Part shown: one piece after another, positions 50,733-59,172 of the stretch
Layout: every line of letters starts with the position of its first letter
Position numbering within the stretch: position 1 is the first letter of the stretch
Assembly (NCBI GenBank): GCA_031409955.1
Contig: JANNYF010000044.1
Span: 1 to 64,000 of the forward strand
DNA: 64,000 nt
Reading direction: 5' to 3'
Source of the DNA: JAFDVL01 sp031409955
GTDB lineage: Bacteria; Acidobacteriota; Blastocatellia; RBC074
Notes under the pieces: generated by a model
Databases searched by the model: none
The model's input: the letters and a program-made list of their open reading frames with translations, nothing else
What the model was told of the DNA's origin: nothing
Program-made: the position numbers and the translations under genes

Positions 50733-51249
50733 TTACAGCGGTTTCGAGTTGAGTGTTCAGTCTGAATTTATTGAATTGCCACTAGCAACAGACGAGTGGT
50801 GAGTGAAAATTGAAATTACAGGCTTCAGCCGAATGGGAAAAAGAGTTCTCTTCCAACCAGCTTCAGCTAAAGCTCATTGGAAAGAGATGTTTTCCAGAAG
50901 TTTGGCTGAAGCCGCTGAAAGTGACTCTCGCCCCACTAGCTGAAGCTATAGATTTCAAGAAAATGATTTTTAGTTTTTGTCCCGGAGGGACAGGACGAGA
51001 ATAGCCCAGTGATTCATCGCTGGGAGCGCGGGCAATGAATCTGCCAGTCCCAACGAGACGACTGAGCGTCAATATTCACAGGGGTTTCAGCCGTCCCTAC
51101 CGGGACTAATGGTATTGCGGTTCCGTTCCCGGCAATCAATTGCCGGGCTATTATCGAGTGTCCCTCTGGGACAAAAGCGGAATTTCATTTTCTTGATCTC
51201 TATAGTGGCAATTGAGGGTGGCTGCACACCCAAATTCAAACCGCTGTAA
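50733..51249. repeat. Concentric nest of palindromes, about 517 bp
   Basis: Several stems enclose one another: TTACAGCGGTTT 50733-50744 with 51238-51249 (perfect), AATTGCCACTA 50774-50784 with 51203-51213 (perfect), 50947-50966 with 51185-51204 (18 of 20), TTTTGTCCCGGAGGGACA at about 50974 with 51159-51176 (17 of 18), AATAGCCC 51000-51007 with 51145-51152. In the core are CCCAGTGAT-TC-ATCGCTGGG, GTCCC-TACC-GGGAC and CCCGGCAA-TCAA-TTGCCGGG. No gene lies in it; short ORFs are not supported. Confidence 0.8.
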
Positions 51250-51256
51250 GTTCAGG

Positions 51257-51308
51257 GAAGTCAAACCCCTCTGACTTCTCGGAACTTTTCCAGACTTCCC
51301 CAGACTTT
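51257..51308. repeat. Small hairpin plus AGTCTGG tandem words
   Basis: GAAGTCA 51257-51263 pairs with TGACTTC 51272-51278; then CCAGACTTCCCCAGACTT (51289-51308 region), an 18-mer shared with 24630-24649. On the minus strand it starts 1 nt after the multiheme cytochrome stop codon. Confidence 0.65.
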
Positions 51309-51309
51309 C

Positions 51310-53502
51310 TTATGGGCGGCGAAGGCTTTGCTGGGCGGCATCACGGATGCGGACTTCGGGGCTTTCTGCCGCCTTTCGCAAATGTAGCGTCGCCCGCGCA
51401 ACCTCGCCTCGGTCTTGCAGCAATTTCCCCAAACGCAGATGCGCTTCGTAATGATTGGGCGCTTGTGCCAGCACGGCTCGGAATTGTTGCTCGGCTTGCG
51501 CTGCATCGCCGTGTGAAGCCAGCGCAATCGCATAAGCCAAGTGGGCATCGGCAAAGGATGGTGCGCTGCGCAACGCCGCTTGGAAATAGAATTTTGCTTC
51601 TGCAAAGTCGCCAAAGTTAGCCAGCAGATTCGCCAGATTCAAACCATTCGTCGCCGCTTCAGGCCGCAGCCGCACCGCTTCCCGCCAAGCCTTTTCGGCT
51701 CCTTTCATATCATTCAACTGAACTAACCTTGCGCCCAACGCGCTGTGCAAATGGGCAGCGGTTGGATCAAGTGCGAGCGCGGCTTGCAGCATCGCAACCG
51801 CTTCGCGCAAACGGCCTTGTTGCGCCAGCAAATGGGCGATGGCTTCGAAGATGGCGGGTTCCTGCGGCGCAATGGTTTGCGAACGATCTAAGGCAGCGGC
51901 GGCGCGTTGCGGTTGATGCAGCGCGGTCAATGCTGTTCCCAAGCGAAGAAAGATGCGCCAATCGGTTGCTGCGCGCGCGCTGGCCTGTTCATAAAGCGTG
52001 ATTGCCTGCGGCAGACTTCCTGCTCGCCGATACGCTTCCGCCAATTCAAAATAAAACTCCGTTTGCGCTGGTTTGTGTTTGGCAATTGCTGCTGATAATG
52101 CGGGCAATCCGGCGGTCAAATTTGCGTCGTGCTTCACTTGCGCGAGCGCTGCATACAACTCCTGCTCGGCAGGCTTGAGCAGTTTCGTTGGATAGTAAAA
52201 TTCGACGTTGCCGCGATAGGCGGGCGTATTGCCGTCGTGTCGCTCAATGCGCTGTCCGGTTGGTTCTGCTGTAGGTCGCTTTTGAATGAAATGATCCGTG
52301 ACGGCGGTGTGAATCGCATCTGCCGGACGTCGTTTCGGCAAGTGGCACGAAGCGCAATTCTGCTCCGTCGTGTGACGCCGCGCGGCGATCAGCTTGGGCA
52401 AGGTTGACTGATGACAGTTGTGACAGGCGGTGACGTAGCGTTGTTGTGCTGCTGGCGTGTCCGATGGCTCGTGCGGATTGTGGCAAGTCGTGCAGGTGAG
52501 CGCGCCGCGACTTTGCGTGAAGCACGCGGATTTGCGCAATTGATAGGCGGCGCTGGCAAACTCGAATCGTTCTGCCTTCGGAACAGTACCGCGACTGGTA
52601 GGGAGCGGTGGCGTGAGATTGCGCTCGCTACTGCTCGCGGTACTGTTCCGGTCGAAATGCAAAATGTAATCTTCCAACGGCTCGCCAGGACGATAGGAAA
52701 ACACTTCGCGCCCGGCTCGCAACAATGTGGCTGGCAACTTCAACGTAGTCGTTTCGAGATGGCATTGCATGCAAACTTCCATCTGGCGTTCCGGCGCAAG
52801 CCGGGCTGGGTTGACGATGGCTTTGCGCACTTGTTCGGTTGGCAATCCTTTTTGCGCGGCGTCCAGATGCGATTGCCCGGGGCCGTGACAGCGTTGGCAA
52901 TCAATGCCTGCGGGCATCTGAGCGGGGAAGCGCGTGCCTGCTTCCCAGGTCGGATTCGGCAATGGCATGAATCCATTGTGGCAAGACATACAACGATAGG
53001 TGAGCTTGCGGCTGAAGCCCGCGTGGTCGGGGCGATCATAGCCGGGACTCATCGCCCAGAAGCCATTTTGTTCGGCGTACCACGTCAATGGCAACTCAAT
53101 CAATTCGCCTGTGTTGATGCGGCTGATGTAGCTGCGGGCGTGCTTGCCGGAGCCGAACCAGTAATGGATTGGAGCTGTGAGAACAGCGTCTTGTCCCGCG
53201 AGTTGTCGCTTGAGAAACGGCTGCTTGTCTTGCGTGTAAATGGTGAACTGTTCGCCCGATGCGGTGTGATTAAAACTGCCATCTTTAAGTTCAGGAAATT
53301 GTTGGGCGGAAGTCACCGCGCCAAACGTTTGCGCCATCGCGGTGCGGGCATAGTTCGCGGCAATCGCTTGATGACAGCTTGCGCAGGAATTGGGTTCGGC
53401 GTAGCCGTGATTTGAAATTGTAGCGGATCGTTGCGCGGCGATGGCGATGAGGGCCAGGCCGAGCAGCAGCAACAGCTTGATGTTTCGATTGGGAAGATTC
53501 AA
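51310..53502 (-). CDS. Periplasmic multiheme cytochrome c with C-terminal TPRs
   Basis: The 730-residue protein has a signal peptide, then seven CxxCH heme motifs: CASCH, CMSCH, CQRCH, CMQCH, CTTCH, CHNCH and CASCH within about residues 40-400. The C-terminal 280 residues are a TPR array (AHLHSALGARLVQLNDMKGAE; YEAHLRLGKLLQDRGEVARA). Such fusions occur in Acidobacteria and may carry electrons while docking partners; this is inferred. The best start is TTG at 53502, with GAGG some 14 nt upstream; no ATG is suitably placed. A 72-bp inverted repeat is read through in frame at about residues 284-308. Confidence 0.9.
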   Translation of the reverse strand: MNLPNRNIKLLLLLGLALIAIAAQRSATISNHGYAEPNSCASCHQAIAANYARTAMAQTFGAVTSAQQFPELKDGSFNHTASGEQFTIYTQDKQPFLKRQLAGQDAVLTAPIHYWFGSGKHARSYISRINTGELIELPLTWYAEQNGFWAMSPGYDRPDHAGFSRKLTYRCMSCHNGFMPLPNPTWEAGTRFPAQMPAGIDCQRCHGPGQSHLDAAQKGLPTEQVRKAIVNPARLAPERQMEVCMQCHLETTTLKLPATLLRAGREVFSYRPGEPLEDYILHFDRNSTASSSERNLTPPLPTSRGTVPKAERFEFASAAYQLRKSACFTQSRGALTCTTCHNPHEPSDTPAAQQRYVTACHNCHQSTLPKLIAARRHTTEQNCASCHLPKRRPADAIHTAVTDHFIQKRPTAEPTGQRIERHDGNTPAYRGNVEFYYPTKLLKPAEQELYAALAQVKHDANLTAGLPALSAAIAKHKPAQTEFYFELAEAYRRAGSLPQAITLYEQASARAATDWRIFLRLGTALTALHQPQRAAAALDRSQTIAPQEPAIFEAIAHLLAQQGRLREAVAMLQAALALDPTAAHLHSALGARLVQLNDMKGAEKAWREAVRLRPEAATNGLNLANLLANFGDFAEAKFYFQAALRSAPSFADAHLAYAIALASHGDAAQAEQQFRAVLAQAPNHYEAHLRLGKLLQDRGEVARATLHLRKAAESPEVRIRDAAQQSLRRP
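52579..52650. repeat. Inverted repeat inside the cytochrome gene
   Basis: CGGAACAGTACCGCGA (52579-52594) and TCGCGGTACTGTTCCG (52635-52650) are perfect 16-bp arms around 40 nt. It is read through without frameshift, encoding a Ser/Thr/Pro-rich loop (NSTASSSERNLTPPLPTSRG). The loop sequence GCTCGCTACTGCTCGCGGTAC resembles 46854-46879 and 59080-59100. Confidence 0.8.
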
Positions 53503-53578
53503 TGGATGATTGTTGCCTCTGAGATATGAAGCGATGCTCGCTCACGTTCGTAGTGTGGAACGTGCTTTGTAACGAGCC

Positions 53579-53805
53579 AGCCCGATTCATCGGGCTTTCC
53601 GCGTCAGCGGCAATTAGGCCAGCCGTTCGACGGCTGGTAACGCGTGGGGCGTAATCTCCAGCCCGTTTGAACGGACTTGCTGTCTTGGCTTAAGCCGACG
53701 CGGAAGGCAGGACATTGAAACGCCCTTTTCCCTCTTTTTCAATTCGTCACCAGCCGTTCAACGGCTGGCCTATCTGCCCTGCGGGAAAGCCCGATGAATC
53801 GGGCT
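53579..53805. repeat. Concentric nest of palindromes, 227 bp
   Basis: A perfect 22-bp pair (53579-53600 with 53784-53805), itself containing the palindrome AGCCCGAT-TC-ATCGGGCT, encloses a 23-bp pair (53615-53637 with 53750-53772, two mismatches) containing CCAGCCGTT-CGACGGCTGG. Further GGCTTAAGCC lies in the centre. It fills the 403-bp gap (53503-53905) upstream of the minus-strand cytochrome gene and holds no ORF of note. Confidence 0.8.
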
Positions 53806-53835
53806 GATCAGTTACAGCGCTTTTTCTTCATTTAA

Positions 53836-53886
53836 GCGGTAAGGAGCCTGACTTCATCATTTTGATAAAGCCAAGCTCCTTACCGC
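53836..53886 (-). terminator. Hairpin after the TonB-dependent receptor gene
   Basis: GCGGTAAGGAGC (53836-53847) pairs perfectly with GCTCCTTACCGC (53875-53886). It lies 20 nt after the receptor stop codon on the minus strand. No U-run follows in that orientation, so it may be Rho-assisted. Confidence 0.6.
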
Positions 53887-53905
53887 CTACGATTTCAGTT
53901 TGGTT

Positions 53906-56900
53906 TTAGAACTGAAACCGTCCGACGAGTTGAATGTTGCGCTGTCCGCCAACATTGTTCGGATTGATGAATCCGAAGCCAGCGGTCAGTTCGTTCGCCG
54001 AATTGCGCCCGACGGCAGCCGCCGGATTGCCGGATGCCGGGCCGGGCAGGTACAGCCGATTGAAGAGATTGAACATCTCGAAACGGAACTCAAACGCCAT
54101 TTTCTCTTTGAGCGGAATGCGGCGTCCAAAGTTCACGCTTTCCTGTACCGAGCGTTGCCAGCGGTAATCGTTGAAATATCCCGCTGACGTACCGAATTGA
54201 CCGGGCGCAGCATCCACCCAAGCCGCCGGATTTAGCACCAGGTCTTGCCGTGGATCAATGCACTTGCAGTTTGGGTCTTTCAAGAAAAGCGGTTGCCCCG
54301 ACACACGATTCATGAATGTACCCGTGCCTTGCCCCAGCAACGAAGCCAGGTTGTTGTTGGAGTTAGGCGTTTGAATCAAGCCGCCACTGGCGATGCGCAC
54401 GACGCCGCCAATTGTCCAGTTGCCCAGCAATTGCCTGATGAGCCGATTGGAGCCGATGACTGGCGTGTCGTAGCTCACGCCTGTGACAAAGATGTGCGGT
54501 TGCGAAGTTGAAGCAAGCGACTTTTGCGCCTGGCGATTGAACGGATTGTTCACCGCTGGGCCGCCCAGCCCAGGATTGCCACCGTTGCCGAGGACGAGTT
54601 CTTTTTGGAAGGTGTACGCCGCCGTCAAATCCAGTCCGTGCGAATACCGCTTGGTGAGTTTGACCTGCAACGAATCGTACCAGTTTTTGCCGAGCGGGGC
54701 CCAACGCACGCCCAGCCGATCATTGAATTGCGGGAACGGACGCAGGGCTTGCATCACGGTTGCGCTGTTCGGGAAGCTGGCATAAGGCTTTTGGATGCCG
54801 CGTGCTGCCGCTGCCGCCGAATCAATGCGCGAGGTTAACAGCGAGCGATCTGTCGCGTTGTTCAAATCAATCCCCAATGATGACAGACGCGCTGGATTGA
54901 TCGCGTTGACGTTGACTAGACCATCGGCTTCGAGCCATACGCCGCGATTCGCAACGTAGGCCGCTTCCAGCACAAAGTTCTTGAAAATCTCGCGTTGCAG
55001 CGAAATGTTCCATTGATTGACGCGACCGGGGCGTCCCGCGTTTTTGTCCTGAATCACACCCCACCAGAAATCGCCGAAGCTGCTGGTTTGGCCTGCAATC
55101 GGACGAATGCCGGGGTCGAGCGACGCTTTGTACAAATCCGCCGAGTTGTACACCAGACCGTCTTTCAATTGCAGCGCCGCCTGTCCGAACGCGGGGTTGC
55201 TGAAATCAATTGTGTTGAAGCCCAGACCCAACGTCGGCGCACCGCCCGTGATGTACCACCAGTTGCCGCCGGCGCTGTAGCTGACGCCCCAACCGGCGCG
55301 AATGACGGTTTTGTCATTGATCTGATAGGCGAGATTCAAGCGCGGCCCAAATGCGTAGGGATAGGTTTCAGTGAAATTGCAATTGCAACGTCCTGGTCCG
55401 TCGCCTGCGTAAATGAACGCGCCGGGCAAACCGCCTGCGGACGGGTTCGGCGTCGTCAGGCTAATCATGCTCGTGCGATTGTGCAGTTCGCGGCCTTGTC
55501 CGCCGTAATCCCACCGCAAGCCATAAAACATCGTCAGTTTTGGCGTGAGCTTCCAGCCATCCTGCGCGTAAAAGCTGATGGCTTGCTTGCGCCATTGAAT
55601 CTGCTTGGGGGCAGAAACCGTCGCCGTTTGCGCGTGGCCTAACAGAAAACTGGCGTAGCGATAGCCAATGCTGCCGCCGCCGACCGTGGTGTTTTGCAGG
55701 TACGGCAGCGCGGTTTGCGCTTCGCCGAAGGCCACGCGACCTTGTGCAGCAGTGAGGTTTTGATCGCTCCAAACCTCTTGTTTGAATTCAGTCCCGAACT
55801 TGATCGTGTGGTTGTTGCGCACCCACGTCGCGCTGGCGACTGCTGTCAACTTGTCGTTCCAGAACTTGTTGGCTTGCACAGGGCCGAACGCGCTCGAACC
55901 ACCGCGATTGCCTTGCAGGTTGCCGAGGCCGGGGCCGACGATGCGCGGGAAGCCCGACGGCGTGGTGGCTGAGCCTTTGAAGCCAATCGCCGCCGCGTCA
56001 TAAGTAGTGACATCATCCGGCGCACTGTCAGGATTGTGGAAACGCAGGAAGCCTACGCCCGTCGTCAAAATGAAACGCGGCGTCAGTGTTTTATCGAGAT
56101 TCACACGAGCGGTGTGGCCATAAATTTTCTGATCGCGGCGTCCCGTCAGCGGAATGGGCAAGCCATCCGCGCCAGTGATTTGTGTCGTGTTCTGTACCGA
56201 CCAATACCCTGTAATCTTCGTTTTGTCACTGAAGCTGTGGTCAATTTTTACGCTGGGAATTTGCTGATATTTGAAGTTCGGAATGCGCGGGTCCCAGTTG
56301 TTTTGCAACTCTGCATTATCCGCCTTAGGAATCATGTCCTGAATCTTCGCCGAAACGGGATCAATCAACGAAGCTGGCATCACATTATTGGGAAACGGAT
56401 CGCGCACGATGTAATTCGTGCCGCTCACGTTGACCGTGCGCGTCGTGCGCGGGTCATAAATCGCATTTTCCATAATCGGGCGTCCCAACACATCGGTGCC
56501 GAGTTGGCGTCCGGTTAAGGCCGCGCTGAAATCGCCGCGCCGATACGCCTCCGTCGGCACGGTTGCCAACGATCCCGACGAACGAGTCACGTTGCGATAC
56601 TTTTCGAGATTGACGAAAAAGAACGTTTTGTTACGTCCGTCATAAAGCCACGGAATCCGCACGGGGCCACCGACAGTGAAGCCGTAATCATGCTTGCGGT
56701 CAAGCGCACGCGCGGCACGCGGGCTGGTCGCAAACGGGGTCGAGAGCGGACGGTACGCGTTGAGAGCTTCGTTGGTGAAGTATTCATACGCCGAGCCGTG
56801 ATACTGATTCGTGCCTGACTTGGTAGTGAAGTTGAAGACGCCGCCCAGCACTTGCCCGAACTCCGGCGCGAAGTTATTGGTCTGAATTGAAAACTCGCCA

Positions 56901-57535
56901 ATTGTTTCGACCGAAGCCGCCGCGACCGTGCTGGTCCAAACCGTATCGTTCGTGCTGGTCACGTCCTGACCTTCCAGATAAATCTTGAACGAACCCGGGG
57001 GCGCACCGTTGATGCTGGCGTTTTGATTTGTGCCTGACACGCCGGGTGCAAGCTGAATGAAGCTCAGCCAACTGCGCACCGAATTCGTCGCGGCAAAATT
57101 GATCGGTAATGAATTGAACATCTCGCCGGTGATATTCGTGCTTTGTTCGGCGGTTTCGGTTTTGAGCAATGGTGATTGATCGGTGATCGTGACGGTGTCC
57201 GTGGCCGCGCCGACCTCTAAGGCGGCATTGATGCGGGCGGTTTGATTCACCTGTACCATGATGTTTTGCGAGACGAATTTCTTGAAGCCAGTGGCCTCAA
57301 TGGATAATTCATACGTGCCTGCGGGCAAGGAAGGGAGCGTGTAATTGCCCGTTTCGGTCGAAATTGTTTTGAATTCGGTTCCGTTCGCTAGGTTTTTAGC
57401 AACGATGGTTGCTCCCGCCACAACGGCTTCGGTCGGGTCTTTGACCGTGCCTGTCACTGTGCCTCGGTCACTTTGAGCAAAACTGGCTGAGACCAGTAAC
57501 AATAGAGCTATCGTAACCAGTACGACGTTTCTCAT
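53906..57535 (-). CDS. Oar-like TonB-dependent outer membrane receptor
   Basis: A 1209-residue outer-membrane receptor: signal peptide (ending SASFAQ), a carboxypeptidase-regulatory-like domain (about 25-110; GTVTGTVKDPTEAVVAGATI, GNYTLPSLPAGTYELSIEA), a plug domain from about 120 and a C-terminal beta-barrel ending NIQLVGRFQF, with the terminal aromatic residue needed for outer-membrane insertion. Acidobacteria carry many such receptors for polymers and peptides; the substrate here is not evident. No TonB or exporter partner is adjacent. AGGAGG nine bases before ATG 57535 abuts a stable hairpin. Confidence 0.95.
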   Translation of the reverse strand: MRNVVLVTIALLLLVSASFAQSDRGTVTGTVKDPTEAVVAGATIVAKNLANGTEFKTISTETGNYTLPSLPAGTYELSIEATGFKKFVSQNIMVQVNQTARINAALEVGAATDTVTITDQSPLLKTETAEQSTNITGEMFNSLPINFAATNSVRSWLSFIQLAPGVSGTNQNASINGAPPGSFKIYLEGQDVTSTNDTVWTSTVAAASVETIGEFSIQTNNFAPEFGQVLGGVFNFTTKSGTNQYHGSAYEYFTNEALNAYRPLSTPFATSPRAARALDRKHDYGFTVGGPVRIPWLYDGRNKTFFFVNLEKYRNVTRSSGSLATVPTEAYRRGDFSAALTGRQLGTDVLGRPIMENAIYDPRTTRTVNVSGTNYIVRDPFPNNVMPASLIDPVSAKIQDMIPKADNAELQNNWDPRIPNFKYQQIPSVKIDHSFSDKTKITGYWSVQNTTQITGADGLPIPLTGRRDQKIYGHTARVNLDKTLTPRFILTTGVGFLRFHNPDSAPDDVTTYDAAAIGFKGSATTPSGFPRIVGPGLGNLQGNRGGSSAFGPVQANKFWNDKLTAVASATWVRNNHTIKFGTEFKQEVWSDQNLTAAQGRVAFGEAQTALPYLQNTTVGGGSIGYRYASFLLGHAQTATVSAPKQIQWRKQAISFYAQDGWKLTPKLTMFYGLRWDYGGQGRELHNRTSMISLTTPNPSAGGLPGAFIYAGDGPGRCNCNFTETYPYAFGPRLNLAYQINDKTVIRAGWGVSYSAGGNWWYITGGAPTLGLGFNTIDFSNPAFGQAALQLKDGLVYNSADLYKASLDPGIRPIAGQTSSFGDFWWGVIQDKNAGRPGRVNQWNISLQREIFKNFVLEAAYVANRGVWLEADGLVNVNAINPARLSSLGIDLNNATDRSLLTSRIDSAAAAARGIQKPYASFPNSATVMQALRPFPQFNDRLGVRWAPLGKNWYDSLQVKLTKRYSHGLDLTAAYTFQKELVLGNGGNPGLGGPAVNNPFNRQAQKSLASTSQPHIFVTGVSYDTPVIGSNRLIRQLLGNWTIGGVVRIASGGLIQTPNSNNNLASLLGQGTGTFMNRVSGQPLFLKDPNCKCIDPRQDLVLNPAAWVDAAPGQFGTSAGYFNDYRWQRSVQESVNFGRRIPLKEKMAFEFRFEMFNLFNRLYLPGPASGNPAAAVGRNSANELTAGFGFINPNNVGGQRNIQLVGRFQF

Positions 57536-57551
57536 AAGAGCATTCCTCCTG

Positions 57552-57585
57552 ATCCCAAGCCCCGCTTTGTTGGTGGGCTTGGGAT
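57552..57585 (-). promoter_or_regulatory. Hairpin abutting the receptor ribosome-binding site
   Basis: ATCCCAAGCCC (57552-57562) pairs perfectly with GGGCTTGGGAT (57575-57585), 11 bp with a 12-nt loop. In the mRNA it ends one base before AGGAGG. It could control translation of the receptor, for example as an RNA thermometer-like or protein-binding element. The remainder of 57586-57723 shows nothing recognisable. Confidence 0.5.
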
Positions 57586-57723
57586 GGCATCGGGGACAAA
57601 AACAGGCACTGACACGGCAACGCGCCGACAGAAGCTGTTTAGGAATCCCAAGACATGTTTTTCAACGATACCGCGCTGTCAGGTGCGCGTTTGTGATAGC
57701 AACCCGTTTGGTTCTTACTTTGT

Positions 57724-57749
57724 TTTGATACTTCGTAGGTTTGATACTT
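57724..57749. promoter_or_regulatory. Direct repeat TTTGATACTT upstream of the receptor
   Basis: Two copies of TTTGATACTT at 57724-57733 and 57740-57749, 16 bp centre to centre, about 190 bp before the receptor start. A candidate operator; no factor is proposed. Confidence 0.35.
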
Positions 57750-57842
57750 ATCCCAGCAGGGCAGAATTGTAGGGGAGCGCGCAGACCTTGAGACCAAACG
57801 AAAGTTGGGGGGAGAGAAAAAAGTAAAATGAGGGATAGCCGC

Positions 57843-57966
57843 TTAGTTTTCTGTTTTATCGGCCCATAGACCACGGATGACGCGGATCAAGCGGATTTGC
57901 GCCGATCTAATCCGCGTTAATCCGCCCGATCCGCGTCATCCGTGGTCTATGCCTCACGAAAACTAA
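57843..57966. repeat. 24-bp perfect inverted repeat (CGCGGAT units)
   Basis: CATAGACCACGGATGACGCGGATC-type arms: 57865-57888 and 57928-57951 pair perfectly over 24 bp. CTTAGTTTTC (57842-57851) and GAAAACTAA (57958-57966) extend the stem outside. Inner words (CGGAT, AATCCGC) repeat and pair in shifted registers. It lies between divergent genes. Confidence 0.85.
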
Positions 57967-58140
57967 ATGCTCTTGCCCAACTTTTGTTTGGTTCTTCTGT
58001 GCATAGCTTTGGATATGCTACAAATGGTGCGGATCGCACTTTGGTAATCCACAATGAAAATGAAGGCGCGATAGCGACTTGGGTTCGCATTCCACCAACT
58101 CGCAACCGCGCGCCGTGCTGTACCAACCGCAAGGACTCTT

Positions 58141-59007
58141 ATGAAATTACATCGCTACTCTACGATCTGCCTGTTATTACTACTTTCCGCCCCACTGCTC
58201 GCCGCCCAACCACCCAAAGAAATTCTGCTTTGGCCGAATGGCGCGCCCGGTTCCGAAGGCAAAGCGGGCGACGAGGTGGTGCGCGTGACGCCGGACGGCG
58301 AACACGTTGCCTCCAACATTCATAAACCTTCGCTGACGCCGTATCTGCCCGCGAAAGACAATGCCACCGGCGTGGCCGTGATTGTCGCGCCGGGCGGCGG
58401 GCATCGGGAATTGTGGGTGGATCACGAAGGGCATAACTTTGCCAAATGGCTTAGCGCGCGCGGCATCGCAGCGTTCGTGCTGAAGTATCGCTTGGCGCGT
58501 GAACCCAATTCGACTTACAAAATTGAAGAGCATGGATTTTGGGACACGCAACGCGCGATGCGATTGGTGCGCAGCCGTGCGGCGGAGTGGGGCATCAATC
58601 CGGCGCGTGTGGGCGTCGCAGGATTTTCTGCCGGAGGCGAAGTCGCGGCGCTTGTGGCGATGCGTAACGACACAGGCAATAAAGACGCTGCCGATGTCAT
58701 AGAGCGCGAGTCGTCACGTCCTGATTTTCAAGCGATGATCTATCCCGGCACGTCCGGCAAAATCGTTCCGACGAAAGACTCGCCGCCGATCTTTTTGCTC
58801 GCGGGCTACAAAGATCGCCCCGATATTTCGCGTGGGCTGGCGGAAGTGTATTTGAAATTCAAAGACCTCAATATTCCGGCGGAATTGCATATTTACGCCA
58901 CGGCTGGACACGGCTTTGGTATGCGAGAAAAGAATAAAAGCGCGGTGGGCACGTGGCCGGCGCGATTTGAGGAGTGGTTGTCTGAATTGGGAATGCTGAA
59001 AAAATGA
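58141..59007 (+). CDS. Secreted alpha/beta hydrolase, esterase-like
   Basis: The 288-residue protein has a signal peptide (ending APLLAAQ) and an alpha/beta hydrolase fold. The oxyanion region is VIVAPGGGHRELWVDHEG, the nucleophile elbow GFSAGGEVA, the acid probably Asp in AGYKDRPDISRG and the His in AGHGFGMRE. It resembles acetyl-xylan esterase and BD-FAE-type enzymes, so removal of acetyl groups from plant polysaccharide is plausible. AAGGA precedes ATG 58141. It is followed by a GH5-like hydrolase, supporting a polysaccharide context. Confidence 0.9.
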   Translation: MKLHRYSTICLLLLLSAPLLAAQPPKEILLWPNGAPGSEGKAGDEVVRVTPDGEHVASNIHKPSLTPYLPAKDNATGVAVIVAPGGGHRELWVDHEGHNFAKWLSARGIAAFVLKYRLAREPNSTYKIEEHGFWDTQRAMRLVRSRAAEWGINPARVGVAGFSAGGEVAALVAMRNDTGNKDAADVIERESSRPDFQAMIYPGTSGKIVPTKDSPPIFLLAGYKDRPDISRGLAEVYLKFKDLNIPAELHIYATAGHGFGMREKNKSAVGTWPARFEEWLSELGMLKK

Positions 59008-59016
59008 AGAGGATTT

Positions 59017-59132
59017 ACCACGGGGAACACGGGGCGCACGGGGATGGTACGAGAACTTGGTCGAGGTTTCACCAACTTGCTACCTCTCGCCGTACTGTAT
59101 CAACTCCCCGTGCGCCCCGTGTTCCCCGTGGT
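59017..59132. repeat. 28-bp perfect inverted repeat (CACGGGGA units)
   Basis: Segments 59017-59044 and 59105-59132 are perfect reverse complements, built of CACGGGG(A/C) words. They flank 60 nt containing TGGTACGAGAAC and GCTACCTCTCGCCGTACTGT, words shared with 46756 and 52579. It starts 10 nt after the esterase stop and ends 40 nt before the next start. Confidence 0.88.
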
Positions 59133-59172
59133 TTTATTCCGACGAAGAATAGTATTTATCAGGAGTCTTAGC

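Noticed and set aside
59017..59132. Insertion sequence terminal repeats
   Set aside because: Only 60 nt lie between the arms, with no transposase and no flanking duplication seen.
59044..59172. Upstream start of the GH5-like hydrolase
   Set aside because: It would place repeat-encoded residues before the signal peptide; ATG 59173 has AGGAG.
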